Origin: [Lactobacillus] timonensis
Lineage (GTDB): Bacteria; Bacillota; Bacilli; Lactobacillales; Lactobacillaceae
Reading direction: 5' to 3'
Length of the DNA: 64,000 nt
Assembly (NCBI RefSeq): GCF_900240275.1
Contig: NZ_LT964761.1
Coordinates: forward strand, 434,298 to 498,297
Position 1 is the stretch's first letter; each line of letters begins with the position of its first letter. Position numbers and translations under genes: made by a program. Positions 19,998 to 27,751 of the stretch are shown here, in pieces. Below the pieces are notes generated by a model. It did not search any database and was not told the origin of the DNA. It saw only the letters and a program-made list of their open reading frames with translations.

Positions 19998-21335
19998 ATG
20001 GACGAACTTTTTTCCAAGACACCAGTGAGGAAGGCTTACTTCAAGCTGGCACTTCCGGTTGTCATGGGCATGATCACCACCATGATTTATAACCTGGCTG
20101 ACACAATGTTTGTGGCCAAAACTGGCCGTCCCGACCTGGTAGCAGGGGTCACCATTGGTGGTCCCTTGTTCACCTTCCTGCTAGCCGTAGCTGATATTTT
20201 TGGTCTCGGGGGTAGTTCAGTCGTCTCCCGACTCCTCGGCGAACAGCGTCATGCACTTGCTAAACGGGTCAGCAGTTTTTGCCTTTACGCAAGTGTCATT
20301 ACCGGACTCGTTTTAACCGGCTTGTTGATCATCTTTGAACACCCCATCCTCCACTTGCTAGGTGCTAAACCAGCAACCTACCAGGAAGCAGCTGCCTTTT
20401 ACCGGGTGCTCAGCCTTGGTGCTGTCTTTGTTATTTTCTCCATCGTCCCGCAAAATTTGATTCGAACCGAGGGATTAGCTAGTCAGGCAATGGTTGCCAC
20501 CATCGTCGGCACCGTATTAGCGATCATTCTGGATCCAATCTTCTTATTTATTTTCCATTGGGGAACCGCCGGGGTGGCACTTGCGAACGTCATCGGTTAC
20601 TTTTTCACCGACCTCTTGCTAGTCTGGATGGTGGTCAAGAAAGCCCGCTATATTAGCCTGAATATTCATCAAAGCCGAATTCACAAACGCGAAATTGGCG
20701 AAGTGGTTGCCATTGGTATTCCCGGTTCAATTACAAATTTTGCCCTGACGTTCGGGATGGCGCTCCTCAACTCGTCCCTGGCCGTTTACGGAGCTTCCAC
20801 AGTAGCAGCCATGGGTATTACCCAAAAAATTTACGGTGTCGTAATCCTGGTTATTGTCGGCTTTGCCTTCGGGGCCCAACCCCTCATCGGCTTTAACTAT
20901 GGTGCCAAGCAATGGCAACGGCTCCGCGAAATTCTTCGTTTTGACTTCTTAGTAGAAGCAGTCTATGCCGTCATTGCTGGCGGGTTACTGATCATCTTTG
21001 CCCGTCCCGTCGCTGCCTTGTTTATGGACCAGTCAGTAATTATCCACGCTGCCAGCTACATGCTAATTGCCACCCTCGTCACTACTCCACTGGTGGGCTT
21101 GATCATGGTTTACACAACCGTTTTTCAATCCATTGGCAATGCCCGCGGCGCTTTGATCATGTCCATTTCAAGACAAGGGATCATTTACTGGCTGGTGTTA
21201 GAAACCCTCAAACATAGTTTTGGCTACAACGGGATCGTCTGGTCACAAGCTGTCAGCGATGCCCTAACTTGCCTCTTAGGTTACTGGCTCTACCGTGTCA
21301 GTCTTGACTGGAAAGATAAGCTACCGCAGCGATGA
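19998..21335 (+). CDS. MATE family efflux transporter
   Basis: Twelve-helix multidrug/toxin extrusion protein, 445 aa. Start ATG 19998 (MDELFSKTPVRKAYFKLALP) follows AAAGGAG; the first helix carries PVVMGMITTMIYNLADTMFV as in the DinF/NorM group, with the pseudo-repeat IPGSITNFALTFGMALLN in the second half. Exports cationic compounds by H+ or Na+ antiport; substrate unknown. Its last 15 bp overlap the convergent kptA gene. Confidence 0.92.
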   Translation: MDELFSKTPVRKAYFKLALPVVMGMITTMIYNLADTMFVAKTGRPDLVAGVTIGGPLFTFLLAVADIFGLGGSSVVSRLLGEQRHALAKRVSSFCLYASVITGLVLTGLLIIFEHPILHLLGAKPATYQEAAAFYRVLSLGAVFVIFSIVPQNLIRTEGLASQAMVATIVGTVLAIILDPIFLFIFHWGTAGVALANVIGYFFTDLLLVWMVVKKARYISLNIHQSRIHKREIGEVVAIGIPGSITNFALTFGMALLNSSLAVYGASTVAAMGITQKIYGVVILVIVGFAFGAQPLIGFNYGAKQWQRLREILRFDFLVEAVYAVIAGGLLIIFARPVAALFMDQSVIIHAASYMLIATLVTTPLVGLIMVYTTVFQSIGNARGALIMSISRQGIIYWLVLETLKHSFGYNGIVWSQAVSDALTCLLGYWLYRVSLDWKDKLPQR

Positions 21336-21914
21336 TGATAAACGTAAGTATTTCGCAGGCAGTTGGTCAACCAACCAAACCTGGTCATTGGCATGGTAAA
21401 ATTTAATTCCGTCCCGGTAAGCTGCCGCGGCGTCAATCACTAAAATTGCGGGAGCCGGATCCCGACGTTGACCAACTTGACGGGCAGTTTCTTGGTCAGC
21501 TGAAAGGTGAACATACTGGCGGCCCATCGGCAACAGCCCCTTTTTCCGAATATTGGTCAGGAACCGGTGTGCCGTCCCGTGGTAAAGGACGGCTGGCGGC
21601 ACTTTTTCGGGATGCCTGATGATTCCGGGGATGCTGTGACCATAAAGCGCGCAGATTTGACCATTTTTAATCTTGAAGCGCTGTTTCTTGGCGCCATGCA
21701 TTATCTCCCGGATAGTCATTTCCGTCAGCCGGGGATGAAAATGGTGAATCCGGTTCATGGCGGCTAAGAATTGGTGGAGGTCGACATAGCCGTATTTATC
21801 CAGTGTCAACCCATACTTAGCAGGATTATGTCGTAGGGCATAGGACATCTTCTTGCTAATAAATACTTGCGAACGTCTGTCCACCCGTCTGCTTTGAAAT
21901 TTCTTGTCAGTCAT
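21321..21914 (-). CDS. kptA: RNA 2'-phosphotransferase (Tpt1/KptA family)
   Basis: Transfers an internal RNA 2'-phosphate to NAD+, releasing nicotinamide and ADP-ribose 1'',2''-cyclic phosphate; in bacteria the natural substrate is unclear. 197 aa. Family motifs: SYALRHNPAKYGLTLDKYGYVD near residue 23 (this stretch is one continuous segment at about 21790-21850), AVLYHGTAHR, and YVHLSADQETA. Start ATG 21914 follows GGAGG; an upstream in-frame extension into repeat copy 2 is spurious. Convergent with the MATE gene, overlapping 15 bp. Confidence 0.9.
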   Translation of the reverse strand: MTDKKFQSRRVDRRSQVFISKKMSYALRHNPAKYGLTLDKYGYVDLHQFLAAMNRIHHFHPRLTEMTIREIMHGAKKQRFKIKNGQICALYGHSIPGIIRHPEKVPPAVLYHGTAHRFLTNIRKKGLLPMGRQYVHLSADQETARQVGQRRDPAPAILVIDAAAAYRDGIKFYHANDQVWLVDQLPAKYLRLSSSLR

Positions 21915-21970
21915 GAAGATCCTCCTTTTTTCTATTATAATCACGTTAGTTGAACAATTTATTAAAGACG

Positions 21971-22182
21971 GGAACGTGACAAACCGTGAAACAGAAATCA
22001 GAATGATTTCGTTTTTGAACGGTTCTAACGCGGAAGTTAAGCCACAACGCGCAGCTAGGCTATCTGCCGCCTCAGCGAGCAACAATAGGCCTCTAGCGTT
22101 CGGCTTTACCAGAACGTTAGAGGCCATTATTGTACCGCTTGTTAACTTTTAGTATAGATAAGGAATATTATGTCACAACCCC
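21971..22182 (-). repeat. Dispersed palindromic element, copy 2
   Basis: Inverted relative to copy 1 and about 212 bp long. It keeps both ends, the GGCCTCTAACGTTC hairpin and the GAAATCA/TGATTTC hairpin, but has lost most of the GTCGTGACGAC/GAAGTCAT segment. Flanks AAAGACGGG and CCCGTCTTT extend the terminal inverted repeat to about 18 bp here. It lies immediately upstream of kptA. Confidence 0.8.
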
Positions 22183-22188
22183 GTCTTT

Positions 22189-22293
22189 TCAATCTAATAA
22201 GTCTTGTTGAGCAATGAAATTCGCAATGAGGATTACCCGCTTGAGTACTGATTCAGCACTTGCTCTTTCGTCAGAACTATGGGCACCACTGCC
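22189..22293 (-). pseudogene. 3' remnant of a hydrolase-like gene fused to a membrane-gene fragment
   Basis: In a different frame from the fragment at 22277-22540, the minus strand encodes GSGAHSSDERASAESV followed by LKRVILIANFIAQQDLLD and a stop. GAHSSDER resembles the C-terminal metal-ligand region of M20-type amidohydrolases (weak inference). No start or 5' part is present, consistent with a deletion joint. Confidence 0.4.
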
Positions 22294-22540
22294 GCTTGAG
22301 CTCACTCAGGTTAATCGTCGTCCCTAGCGAAGTCAGCATCAAACCGACAATCGCCATCCCAAATTCTTCAACCCCGCTATTAGAAAACAAGTTCTTGGGT
22401 AACACCCCGCTCCAGAAACCGATGAGGCCCAAGACAGAAATCGTCAAGACAGTATCAATAATGCCGTTAGTCCGGCGGGCAACGTATTCACTAGCAGCAT
22501 AAATTACTAGTAAGATCGTTAAAGAGATAACTCCAGACAT
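22277..22540 (-). pseudogene. Truncated integral membrane protein (5' fragment)
   Basis: 87 codons from ATG with GGAGG 8 nt upstream: MSGVISLTILLVIYAASEY and two further hydrophobic segments, ending LSELKRQW before an abrupt stop. It looks like the first three helices of a larger transporter-like protein. The frame breaks around 22280-22300, where the tail of another gene begins in a shifted frame, so an internal deletion has probably removed the rest of this gene and most of the next. I do not recognise the family with confidence. Confidence 0.5.
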
Positions 22541-22603
22541 ATAAAATCCTCCAAATCATATTGACTGACTAGCAACCGTCTCCCCGCGTAAATGGTTTGG
22601 AAG

Positions 22604-22640
22604 AATTAAAAAACCACACAGTTGTGCTTACTGTGTGGTC
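22604..22640 (-). terminator. Rho-independent terminator of the small transcript
   Basis: Perfect 10-bp stem ACCACACAGT / ACTGTGTGGT with a 7-nt loop, then T6 on the minus strand. Confidence 0.85.
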
Positions 22641-22713
22641 AATGATATTTATCGAGCCAACACAGGTACGCTTTGAGAGACCCCCAAAAATGACCGTACC
22701 CGTGCAAAAAACA

Positions 22714-22773
22714 CTAGATGCGATCAAAAGTGTACCATGCCTGCCAACGCTTTTGTTCATAACGTGTTTTCAT
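22714..22773 (-). CDS. Small 19-residue ORF in a short transcription unit
   Basis: MKTRYEQKRWQAWYTFDRI, a basic, aromatic-rich peptide beginning ATG with AAAGGAG 9 nt upstream. It is preceded by a near-consensus promoter (22807-22834) and followed 75 nt later by a strong terminator, defining an RNA of about 195 nt. It could be a leader peptide, a regulatory RNA with a short ORF, or the surviving start of a decayed gene. No family recognised. Confidence 0.4.
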   Translation of the reverse strand: MKTRYEQKRWQAWYTFDRI

Positions 22774-22806
22774 GATAATGGCTCCTTTCCTTAAATGTTG
22801 GGTAGA

Positions 22807-22834
22807 ATATTACTCCGATTTTTTCAGCTGTCAA
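22807..22834 (-). promoter_or_regulatory. Strong promoter of the small transcript
   Basis: TTGACA (22834-22829), 16-bp spacer, TAATAT (22812-22807) on the minus strand. The region 22835-23014 between it and the DyP promoter shows no supportable gene. Confidence 0.7.
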
Positions 22835-23014
22835 TTATTTTTTTAATTTAAATTGCAATTAACGAGCTAGCTAACACCACTAAACCATTGCTATCAAGGA
22901 GATTTGTAATTTTGATCTTCCAGAATAAATTCCAACCATTAGCGGGGCCTATTTTGGTGTAAACGGGTTAGTTATCATTCCTGACGAAGAGGTGTTTACC
23001 GTTTGCTTCACTAG

Positions 23015-23038
23015 ACCATTTTTCAAAAATGGTATAAT
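23015..23038 (+). promoter_or_regulatory. DyP peroxidase -10 box overlapped by a palindrome
   Basis: TATAAT at 23033-23038 preceded by the perfect palindrome ACCATTTTT-C-AAAAATGGT (23015-23033), placed where a repressor would block RNA polymerase. No good -35 is visible. Confidence 0.5.
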
Positions 23039-23074
23039 GATTTCGATATCACAATTAACGAGGAGGAGTTATTA

Positions 23075-24022
23075 ATGTCATTCAACCCTGCCAAGGTTCA
23101 GGACGTGTGGAAAGACGCCGGTAAAGAAGTGCAGTTCACCGTCTTGGCATTAAAGCGTCAGGACCAAGCTAAGGAATTAGCAGCCGTCAGAGAATTTATT
23201 GACCGTTTTCAGGCAATTACCCGTTCTCTGCGGATTCGCGCTCAGGAAAGCAATCTCAAGGTAGCCGTCGGTTTCAGTAACGCTGCGTGGGATTACCTCT
23301 TCCCTAATGCCCCGAAGCCGAAGGAACTTGCGACCTACGAAGGAATAAAGGGCGATAAGTACGAGATGCCGGCTACCCCTGGCGACATCTTCCTTCACGT
23401 CCGGGCTAATGATGGGGCCACGGTTTACGAATTTATGCGCCAGGTAATGCTGTTCATCGGTGATGTGACGACCGTCGTTGATGAAACGCACGGCTTCCGC
23501 TACTTTGAGGGTCGTGCCATTATCGGTTTTATTGACGGAACGGAAAATCCGGACGTCGATGAAGCAAAGGACTACGCAGTTGTTGGTTCAGAGGACCCGC
23601 TCTTTGAAAATGGTTCCTACGCTTTTGCCCAGAAATGGCGCCACGAAATGGATATCTGGCATACGCTGAGTACCGAAACCCAGGAAAAAGCGGTTGGTCG
23701 CAAAAAGTTTGATGACCTGGAATTGCCAGACGGCGAAAAGTTTAAGAACGCCCATAATGTGGTCTCCCAGGTTGAATTTAACGGTGTTTCGCAAAACATC
23801 GTCCGGATGAACGTCCCTTACTCCGATCCAGCTACCGGGATCACGGGAACTTACTTTATCGGTTATGCCCGCCACTGGCAGGTTACTAAGGCCATGCTGG
23901 AAAGCATGATTAAGGGGCACGACTACCTCTTAAGCTTCTCCAAGATTCTCTCTGGGCAGCTCTTCTTTATTCCGTCAAAGGACACCCTCGACCAGATAGT
24001 CAATGGTGACTTAACTAAGTAA
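23075..24022 (+). CDS. DyP-type heme peroxidase
   Basis: Dye-decolorizing peroxidase, 315 aa, cytoplasmic type without a Tat signal (YfeX-like class). The distal GxxDG motif is GFIDGTENPDVDEAK near residue 150, and a conserved His (NAHNVVSQ region, near residue 225) is a proximal heme-ligand candidate. Uses H2O2 to oxidise substrates; physiological role uncertain, proposed in peroxide defence or heme handling. RBS GAGGAGG 8 nt before ATG; monocistronic with its own terminator. Confidence 0.9.
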   Translation: MSFNPAKVQDVWKDAGKEVQFTVLALKRQDQAKELAAVREFIDRFQAITRSLRIRAQESNLKVAVGFSNAAWDYLFPNAPKPKELATYEGIKGDKYEMPATPGDIFLHVRANDGATVYEFMRQVMLFIGDVTTVVDETHGFRYFEGRAIIGFIDGTENPDVDEAKDYAVVGSEDPLFENGSYAFAQKWRHEMDIWHTLSTETQEKAVGRKKFDDLELPDGEKFKNAHNVVSQVEFNGVSQNIVRMNVPYSDPATGITGTYFIGYARHWQVTKAMLESMIKGHDYLLSFSKILSGQLFFIPSKDTLDQIVNGDLTK

Positions 24023-24035
24023 ATCTTTTTAACGC

Positions 24036-24076
24036 AAAACACCGTAGCCGGCATCACGCTAGCTACAGTGTTTTTG
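24036..24076. terminator. Bidirectional terminator between dyp and the permuted GH3 gene
   Basis: Stem AACACCGTAGC / GCTACAGTGTT with T-runs on the plus strand; the minus-strand side is followed by TTTTGCG, so it may serve both convergent genes. Confidence 0.7.
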
Positions 24077-24094
24077 GCTTAAAGTGATATCAAA

Positions 24095-27025
24095 TTAGTC
24101 ACGGAACTTCCGCTTGTCGAGGTATGCAACCAGGCATTCCAGCAGGATGAGAACCACAACTAAGGCAACGTCAATTGCGTACAACCGTTTCTTCCACGGA
24201 AGCGTTACGGCATTGGCACTCTTAACAGCATCCTTGCGGTAAGCATTGCTGTTAACCGTCGTGTAAAGGATGTTATGCGAAGCTGTCCGCATCTGTCGAA
24301 CCACTGTTGGGTTCTTCGTACCTTGCGGCTTAGCACCCATTGCCCCGTTAGTCGAGAGCATGAGGTCAGTCCCGTTGGCCAGTCCGGCATTCGAGTTCAT
24401 GAATAACCCAACGAAGTAGTCGGTTTCAACGAGGCCATGGTAACCCCATTCACCACGGAGAACGTTGTTTAACAGGTTGCTGTTAGCACCACACCAACGG
24501 TCACCGATAAAGTTAAAGGCGTTCATCGTTGCCATGACGTGACCATCTTGGACGGCCATCCGGAACGGCTTTAAGTAAGTTTCACGAATTGACTGTTCGT
24601 TGGCCCACTCGTTAAGGCTGTTCATCCGGTTAGTTTCCTGGTTGTTCATGGCAAAGTGCTTCATGTAGGAGTAGACGCCGAACTTCTTGGCCCCACTAAT
24701 TTCGTTAGCGGCCATCGTCCCAGCAAGCTGCGGATCTTCAGAGTAGTATTCGAAAGTCCGGCCGCCAAATGGGTTCCGGTGGATGTTCATTGCTGGACCA
24801 TACCAGCCGGAAATACCTGCAGTCCGTCCTTCCTTCCCTACTTGTTGTCCCTTATCCTGGGCCATCTGAGAATTCCAGGTAGCAGCAGTCAGGTCAGCAG
24901 CCGGGAAGGTCGTCGTCTTCAGCCCCTTAACAATCATACTGCTCAAGCCGGACGGACCATCGAAGTCGTAAGTCTGAACCTTGCCAATGGACTTGATCGG
25001 CACGGTTTGGTAACCACCATAAGTGACCAGCTTTTGCATGTCCTTAACACTCATCTGATCAAGCAGTTTATTCCACATTGGGTCATCATAGGACTTGCCA
25101 CGAAGCTGTGAAAGCTTGAGACCGTTGTGGGCCCCAGTTGTCGGCATCTTGCCACTGGCCTTAGGCATCCTGTAGTTTTGTGGAACAGTTGCGTTTTTCA
25201 GCGTGTGTTGAGTTGCCTTAGTGTCCTTGCGTGGGGCAGCCAATGCCTTGTCAGCATTAGCAAAGTTATCTTTCCGACTTAGGTAAGTAATATCGTGGCC
25301 GGCAGCGTTCTTAAACTGACTCTTGGTGTTCTTCTTGTCACCAGGCAGTTTTTGGTAAACAACCTTGTTTGGCAAGTTAAACTGCTGGGTGTCCACAACG
25401 TCATGTGAGTTGTTCTTCAGCTGAATCTGGTAATTACCGGAGTCCAGCACGTACTTCCCGCTTTGCTGGTCAAAAGAAGCCATGTCTGACTGGTTAGCAG
25501 TAAAGTGAATGGTTTGTGATTGACCTGGCTGCAGCGTCTTTGTCTTGGCAAACCGTAACAGGTTGGTTGAAGATTTTTCAATTCCCCCGTTAGTGTATGG
25601 CGCCGTGTAGTAAGTCTGAACAACGTCTTTACCAGCACGCTTACCAGTATTACGAACAGTCACTGAGTATGATAGCTGCCCATTCTTACCCTGGTGAAGA
25701 CTACTCATCTTTTGCTCAAAATTGGTGTACGACAGACCATAACCGAACGGGTACTGAACCAGTTTATTGTACTGGCCCTGGTTGTCACCATAACGAGTTT
25801 CGAAGTACTTGTACCCGACGTAGATGCCTTCGGTGTAGTTGGCAAAGGTCATCTTCGGATCATTAGCATAGTGGAAGTCACCAAAGTTATTGTTCGATGG
25901 CGAATCTTTATCGTTGTAAAGATAAGTATCAACTAAGCGGCCTGATGGGTTGGTCGTCCCGCGCATAATCTTACCGAGGGAGTTGAAACCGCGCTGACCA
26001 GGACCAGCCATCCAGATAGCACCCTTAACGTGGTTGTACTGGTTTAAAAAGCCCAGCTGCATTGGGTTAGCCGAGTTGATAACAACGACCACGTTCTTAA
26101 AGTTCTTGTTGACCTTGGCCAACATGTCTTTTTCTGTTTGGTCCAATTCGAGGTAGGACTGGCCCTTCTTGAAATCACCCTTATTACCGTGGTAAACGGC
26201 ACCCTTTGGCAGGTCCGTCATGTCCTTTGGTAAGTCGGCACCTTCACCACCAGAACGACTGATAACTACCACTGCGTTGTCGGAATAATTCTTGGCGTGG
26301 TTCATCATCTTAGTCGAGTAGGTGCTGACCTTCGGTTCTGGTAGAGTCCAATCCTGCTTCATCATCGAAATCTGCGGCCGGTCTTTCCGGTAATGACGGT
26401 AGAAGTTAAACAGTTGCATGTTCGGCTTAAAACCGGCATTTTGCATGCCTTCGTAAAGGGAAGTTTGTTTAATGGCCCCCACACCACCAGAACCGGTCCC
26501 ACCATACAGCGGGTTAGTAGATGCCCAACCAAAAATATTGACGTTTTTCTTTCCGTCAAACGGCAGAACATTATCATCGTTCTTCAGCAGGACAGCACCT
26601 TCACCAGCAATATCCTCATCAGTTGCCGAAGACTTTTTCAGTGTCTGTGAGCTAACTGGCGCGAGCTTGGCTTGCTGAACACTCAGCAGGGCCGCCATTG
26701 GTCCCACCATGACGATATTAATCGTTAAGATCAGGACCCCGATGAAAGCCAGGAATGATTCCCACTTAAACCAGAAGTTAAAACGGTCACTGCGGTTGCG
26801 GAAAACAATTAGGCCGATAATAATCAGCACTAACAGGACTCCGGCAGGAATAAAATACTTCCCTGCTAAGTTAACCGTCGAAGTGATGTCGTTAATTGAA
26901 ACGATCCCCTGCTTCATTAAACTACTGATGACTAGCCAGGCCACCAGGGCAATAACAACAATTACCCCAAAGATGACACCCAGCGTAATCCACAAACTGC
27001 GGAGTTTGCTTTTACTATTGTGCAT
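24095..27025 (-). CDS. Circularly permuted, membrane-anchored GH3 beta-glycosidase
   Basis: 976 aa glycoside hydrolase family 3 protein in unusual domain order. Three membrane helices (about 13-35, 57-77, 88-112) are followed by the GH3 C-terminal sandwich domain (GEGAVLLKNDDNVLPF near 140, FPFGYGLSYTNF near 425), a fibronectin III-like domain, then the TIM barrel (about 640-900) with KHFAMNNQETNR and the probable nucleophile Asp near 869 in VETDYF. A last helix (about 950-968) ends in KRKFRD. Topology puts the catalytic part outside the cell. Probably a surface beta-glucosidase/xylosidase; substrate unknown. LytTR-like and cre-like sites lie upstream. Confidence 0.88.
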   Translation of the reverse strand: MHNSKSKLRSLWITLGVIFGVIVVIALVAWLVISSLMKQGIVSINDITSTVNLAGKYFIPAGVLLVLIIIGLIVFRNRSDRFNFWFKWESFLAFIGVLILTINIVMVGPMAALLSVQQAKLAPVSSQTLKKSSATDEDIAGEGAVLLKNDDNVLPFDGKKNVNIFGWASTNPLYGGTGSGGVGAIKQTSLYEGMQNAGFKPNMQLFNFYRHYRKDRPQISMMKQDWTLPEPKVSTYSTKMMNHAKNYSDNAVVVISRSGGEGADLPKDMTDLPKGAVYHGNKGDFKKGQSYLELDQTEKDMLAKVNKNFKNVVVVINSANPMQLGFLNQYNHVKGAIWMAGPGQRGFNSLGKIMRGTTNPSGRLVDTYLYNDKDSPSNNNFGDFHYANDPKMTFANYTEGIYVGYKYFETRYGDNQGQYNKLVQYPFGYGLSYTNFEQKMSSLHQGKNGQLSYSVTVRNTGKRAGKDVVQTYYTAPYTNGGIEKSSTNLLRFAKTKTLQPGQSQTIHFTANQSDMASFDQQSGKYVLDSGNYQIQLKNNSHDVVDTQQFNLPNKVVYQKLPGDKKNTKSQFKNAAGHDITYLSRKDNFANADKALAAPRKDTKATQHTLKNATVPQNYRMPKASGKMPTTGAHNGLKLSQLRGKSYDDPMWNKLLDQMSVKDMQKLVTYGGYQTVPIKSIGKVQTYDFDGPSGLSSMIVKGLKTTTFPAADLTAATWNSQMAQDKGQQVGKEGRTAGISGWYGPAMNIHRNPFGGRTFEYYSEDPQLAGTMAANEISGAKKFGVYSYMKHFAMNNQETNRMNSLNEWANEQSIRETYLKPFRMAVQDGHVMATMNAFNFIGDRWCGANSNLLNNVLRGEWGYHGLVETDYFVGLFMNSNAGLANGTDLMLSTNGAMGAKPQGTKNPTVVRQMRTASHNILYTTVNSNAYRKDAVKSANAVTLPWKKRLYAIDVALVVVLILLECLVAYLDKRKFRD

Positions 27026-27071
27026 CAGAATTTACTCCCCTCATAAAAATAAATAATTGCTTACGCCTTTA

Positions 27072-27077
27072 AATATA
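27072..27077 (-). promoter_or_regulatory. -10 box of the permuted GH3 gene
   Basis: TATATT on the minus strand, 47 nt from the coding start and 31 bp from the inner end of the 9-bp repeat pair. Confidence 0.5.
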
Positions 27078-27086
27078 GCGCTTTCA
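27073..27086 (-). promoter_or_regulatory. cre-like (CcpA) site on the permuted GH3 promoter
   Basis: TGAAAGCGCTATAT on the minus strand fits the first 12 positions of the cre consensus TGWNANCGNTNWCA and fails the last two. It overlaps the -10 box, a placement expected for catabolite repression. Confidence 0.4.
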
Positions 27087-27107
27087 AAAAATGGTATACG
27101 TTTTGGC

Positions 27108-27137
27108 GCATAAGTGGTTATTTGACAAGCATAAATG
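27108..27137 (-). promoter_or_regulatory. LytTR-type direct-repeat operator, site 1
   Basis: Plus-strand GCATAAGTG (27108-27116), 12-bp spacer GTTATTTGACAA, GCATAAATG (27129-27137). Two 9-bp repeats at a 21-bp period match LytTR response-regulator operators in geometry. The same arrangement with related sequence occurs at 30242-30271. Confidence 0.6.
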
Positions 27138-27177
27138 GAAGCGGCTTCATATTTCTCTAAACCAATTATGTTCAGCT

Positions 27178-27218
27178 TTAAACAAAGTGCCGTGCGTTAA
27201 TCATTTTGCACGGCACTG
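27178..27218 (-). terminator. Terminator of the GH3-gtrA unit
   Basis: Perfect 9-bp stem GTGCCGTGC / GCACGGCAC with a 12-nt loop, followed on the minus strand by TTTGTTT, about 20 bp past the gtrA-like stop. Confidence 0.75.
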
Positions 27219-27236
27219 ATTGGCTAGACCATTAAA

Positions 27237-27749
27237 CTACTTCATGATAACGAATTTCATCATCGGCCAGTTAATCACCACTTGGACGACAATGTTGACA
27301 ATATTGGCTACTGTTGCCGCCCAACCACCAATATACGGCTTGGTGACGGAAATGACATAAGGTGGTAGCCAAACAGAAATAATCCCAGCAACAGTTACAG
27401 TCAAAATATACCAGAAAATCACTTTTCTGATTTGAACATGTGACCCAAAGACGACCTTTCGCTGAACAAAGAAGTTAACAATTTGTGCCGCAACATAGGC
27501 CAGCAAGAAGGCAATGAACCCGCCGAGCCCCCCTTGCTTGCTGGAATAGTGGAAAATCCACCAGGAAAAAGGAGAACTAAGGTTTTTCAGGAATGCCATT
27601 GAAATCCACAGAACCACGAAGTTGGTAATTGTCGCGACGTTACTGAAAATGTTAAACATGATGAACTGCCAAATATCTGGGTGTTCATTCTGAAAACGTT
27701 TGATAGCGCCCATCATTCCACCAGACGCTTGAGCTTTTGATTGTGCCAT
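27237..27749 (-). CDS. GtrA-like membrane protein
   Basis: 170 aa, four membrane helices, GtrA family (FNIFSNVATITNFVVLWI; FFVQRKVVFG). Relatives act with undecaprenyl-phosphate-linked sugars in glycosylating O-antigen, teichoic acid or arabinogalactan, proposed as flippases or scaffolds. It starts 2 bp after the stop of the GH3 gene at 27752, so the two are co-transcribed. A glycosyltransferase partner of the GtrB type is not adjacent; a GT2 gene lies at 33566. Confidence 0.85.
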   Translation of the reverse strand: MAQSKAQASGGMMGAIKRFQNEHPDIWQFIMFNIFSNVATITNFVVLWISMAFLKNLSSPFSWWIFHYSSKQGGLGGFIAFLLAYVAAQIVNFFVQRKVVFGSHVQIRKVIFWYILTVTVAGIISVWLPPYVISVTKPYIGGWAATVANIVNIVVQVVINWPMMKFVIMK

Positions 27750-27751
27750 TG

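Noticed and set aside
21915-22127. N-terminal extension of the kptA gene
   Set aside because: The extension is repeat copy 2; a proper GGAGG site precedes the ATG at 21914 and the family homology starts there.
22835-23014. Peptide-like stretch (GVNGLVIIPDEE) upstream of DyP
   Set aside because: Short, without a start and RBS in the same frame; could be a gene relic but cannot be supported.
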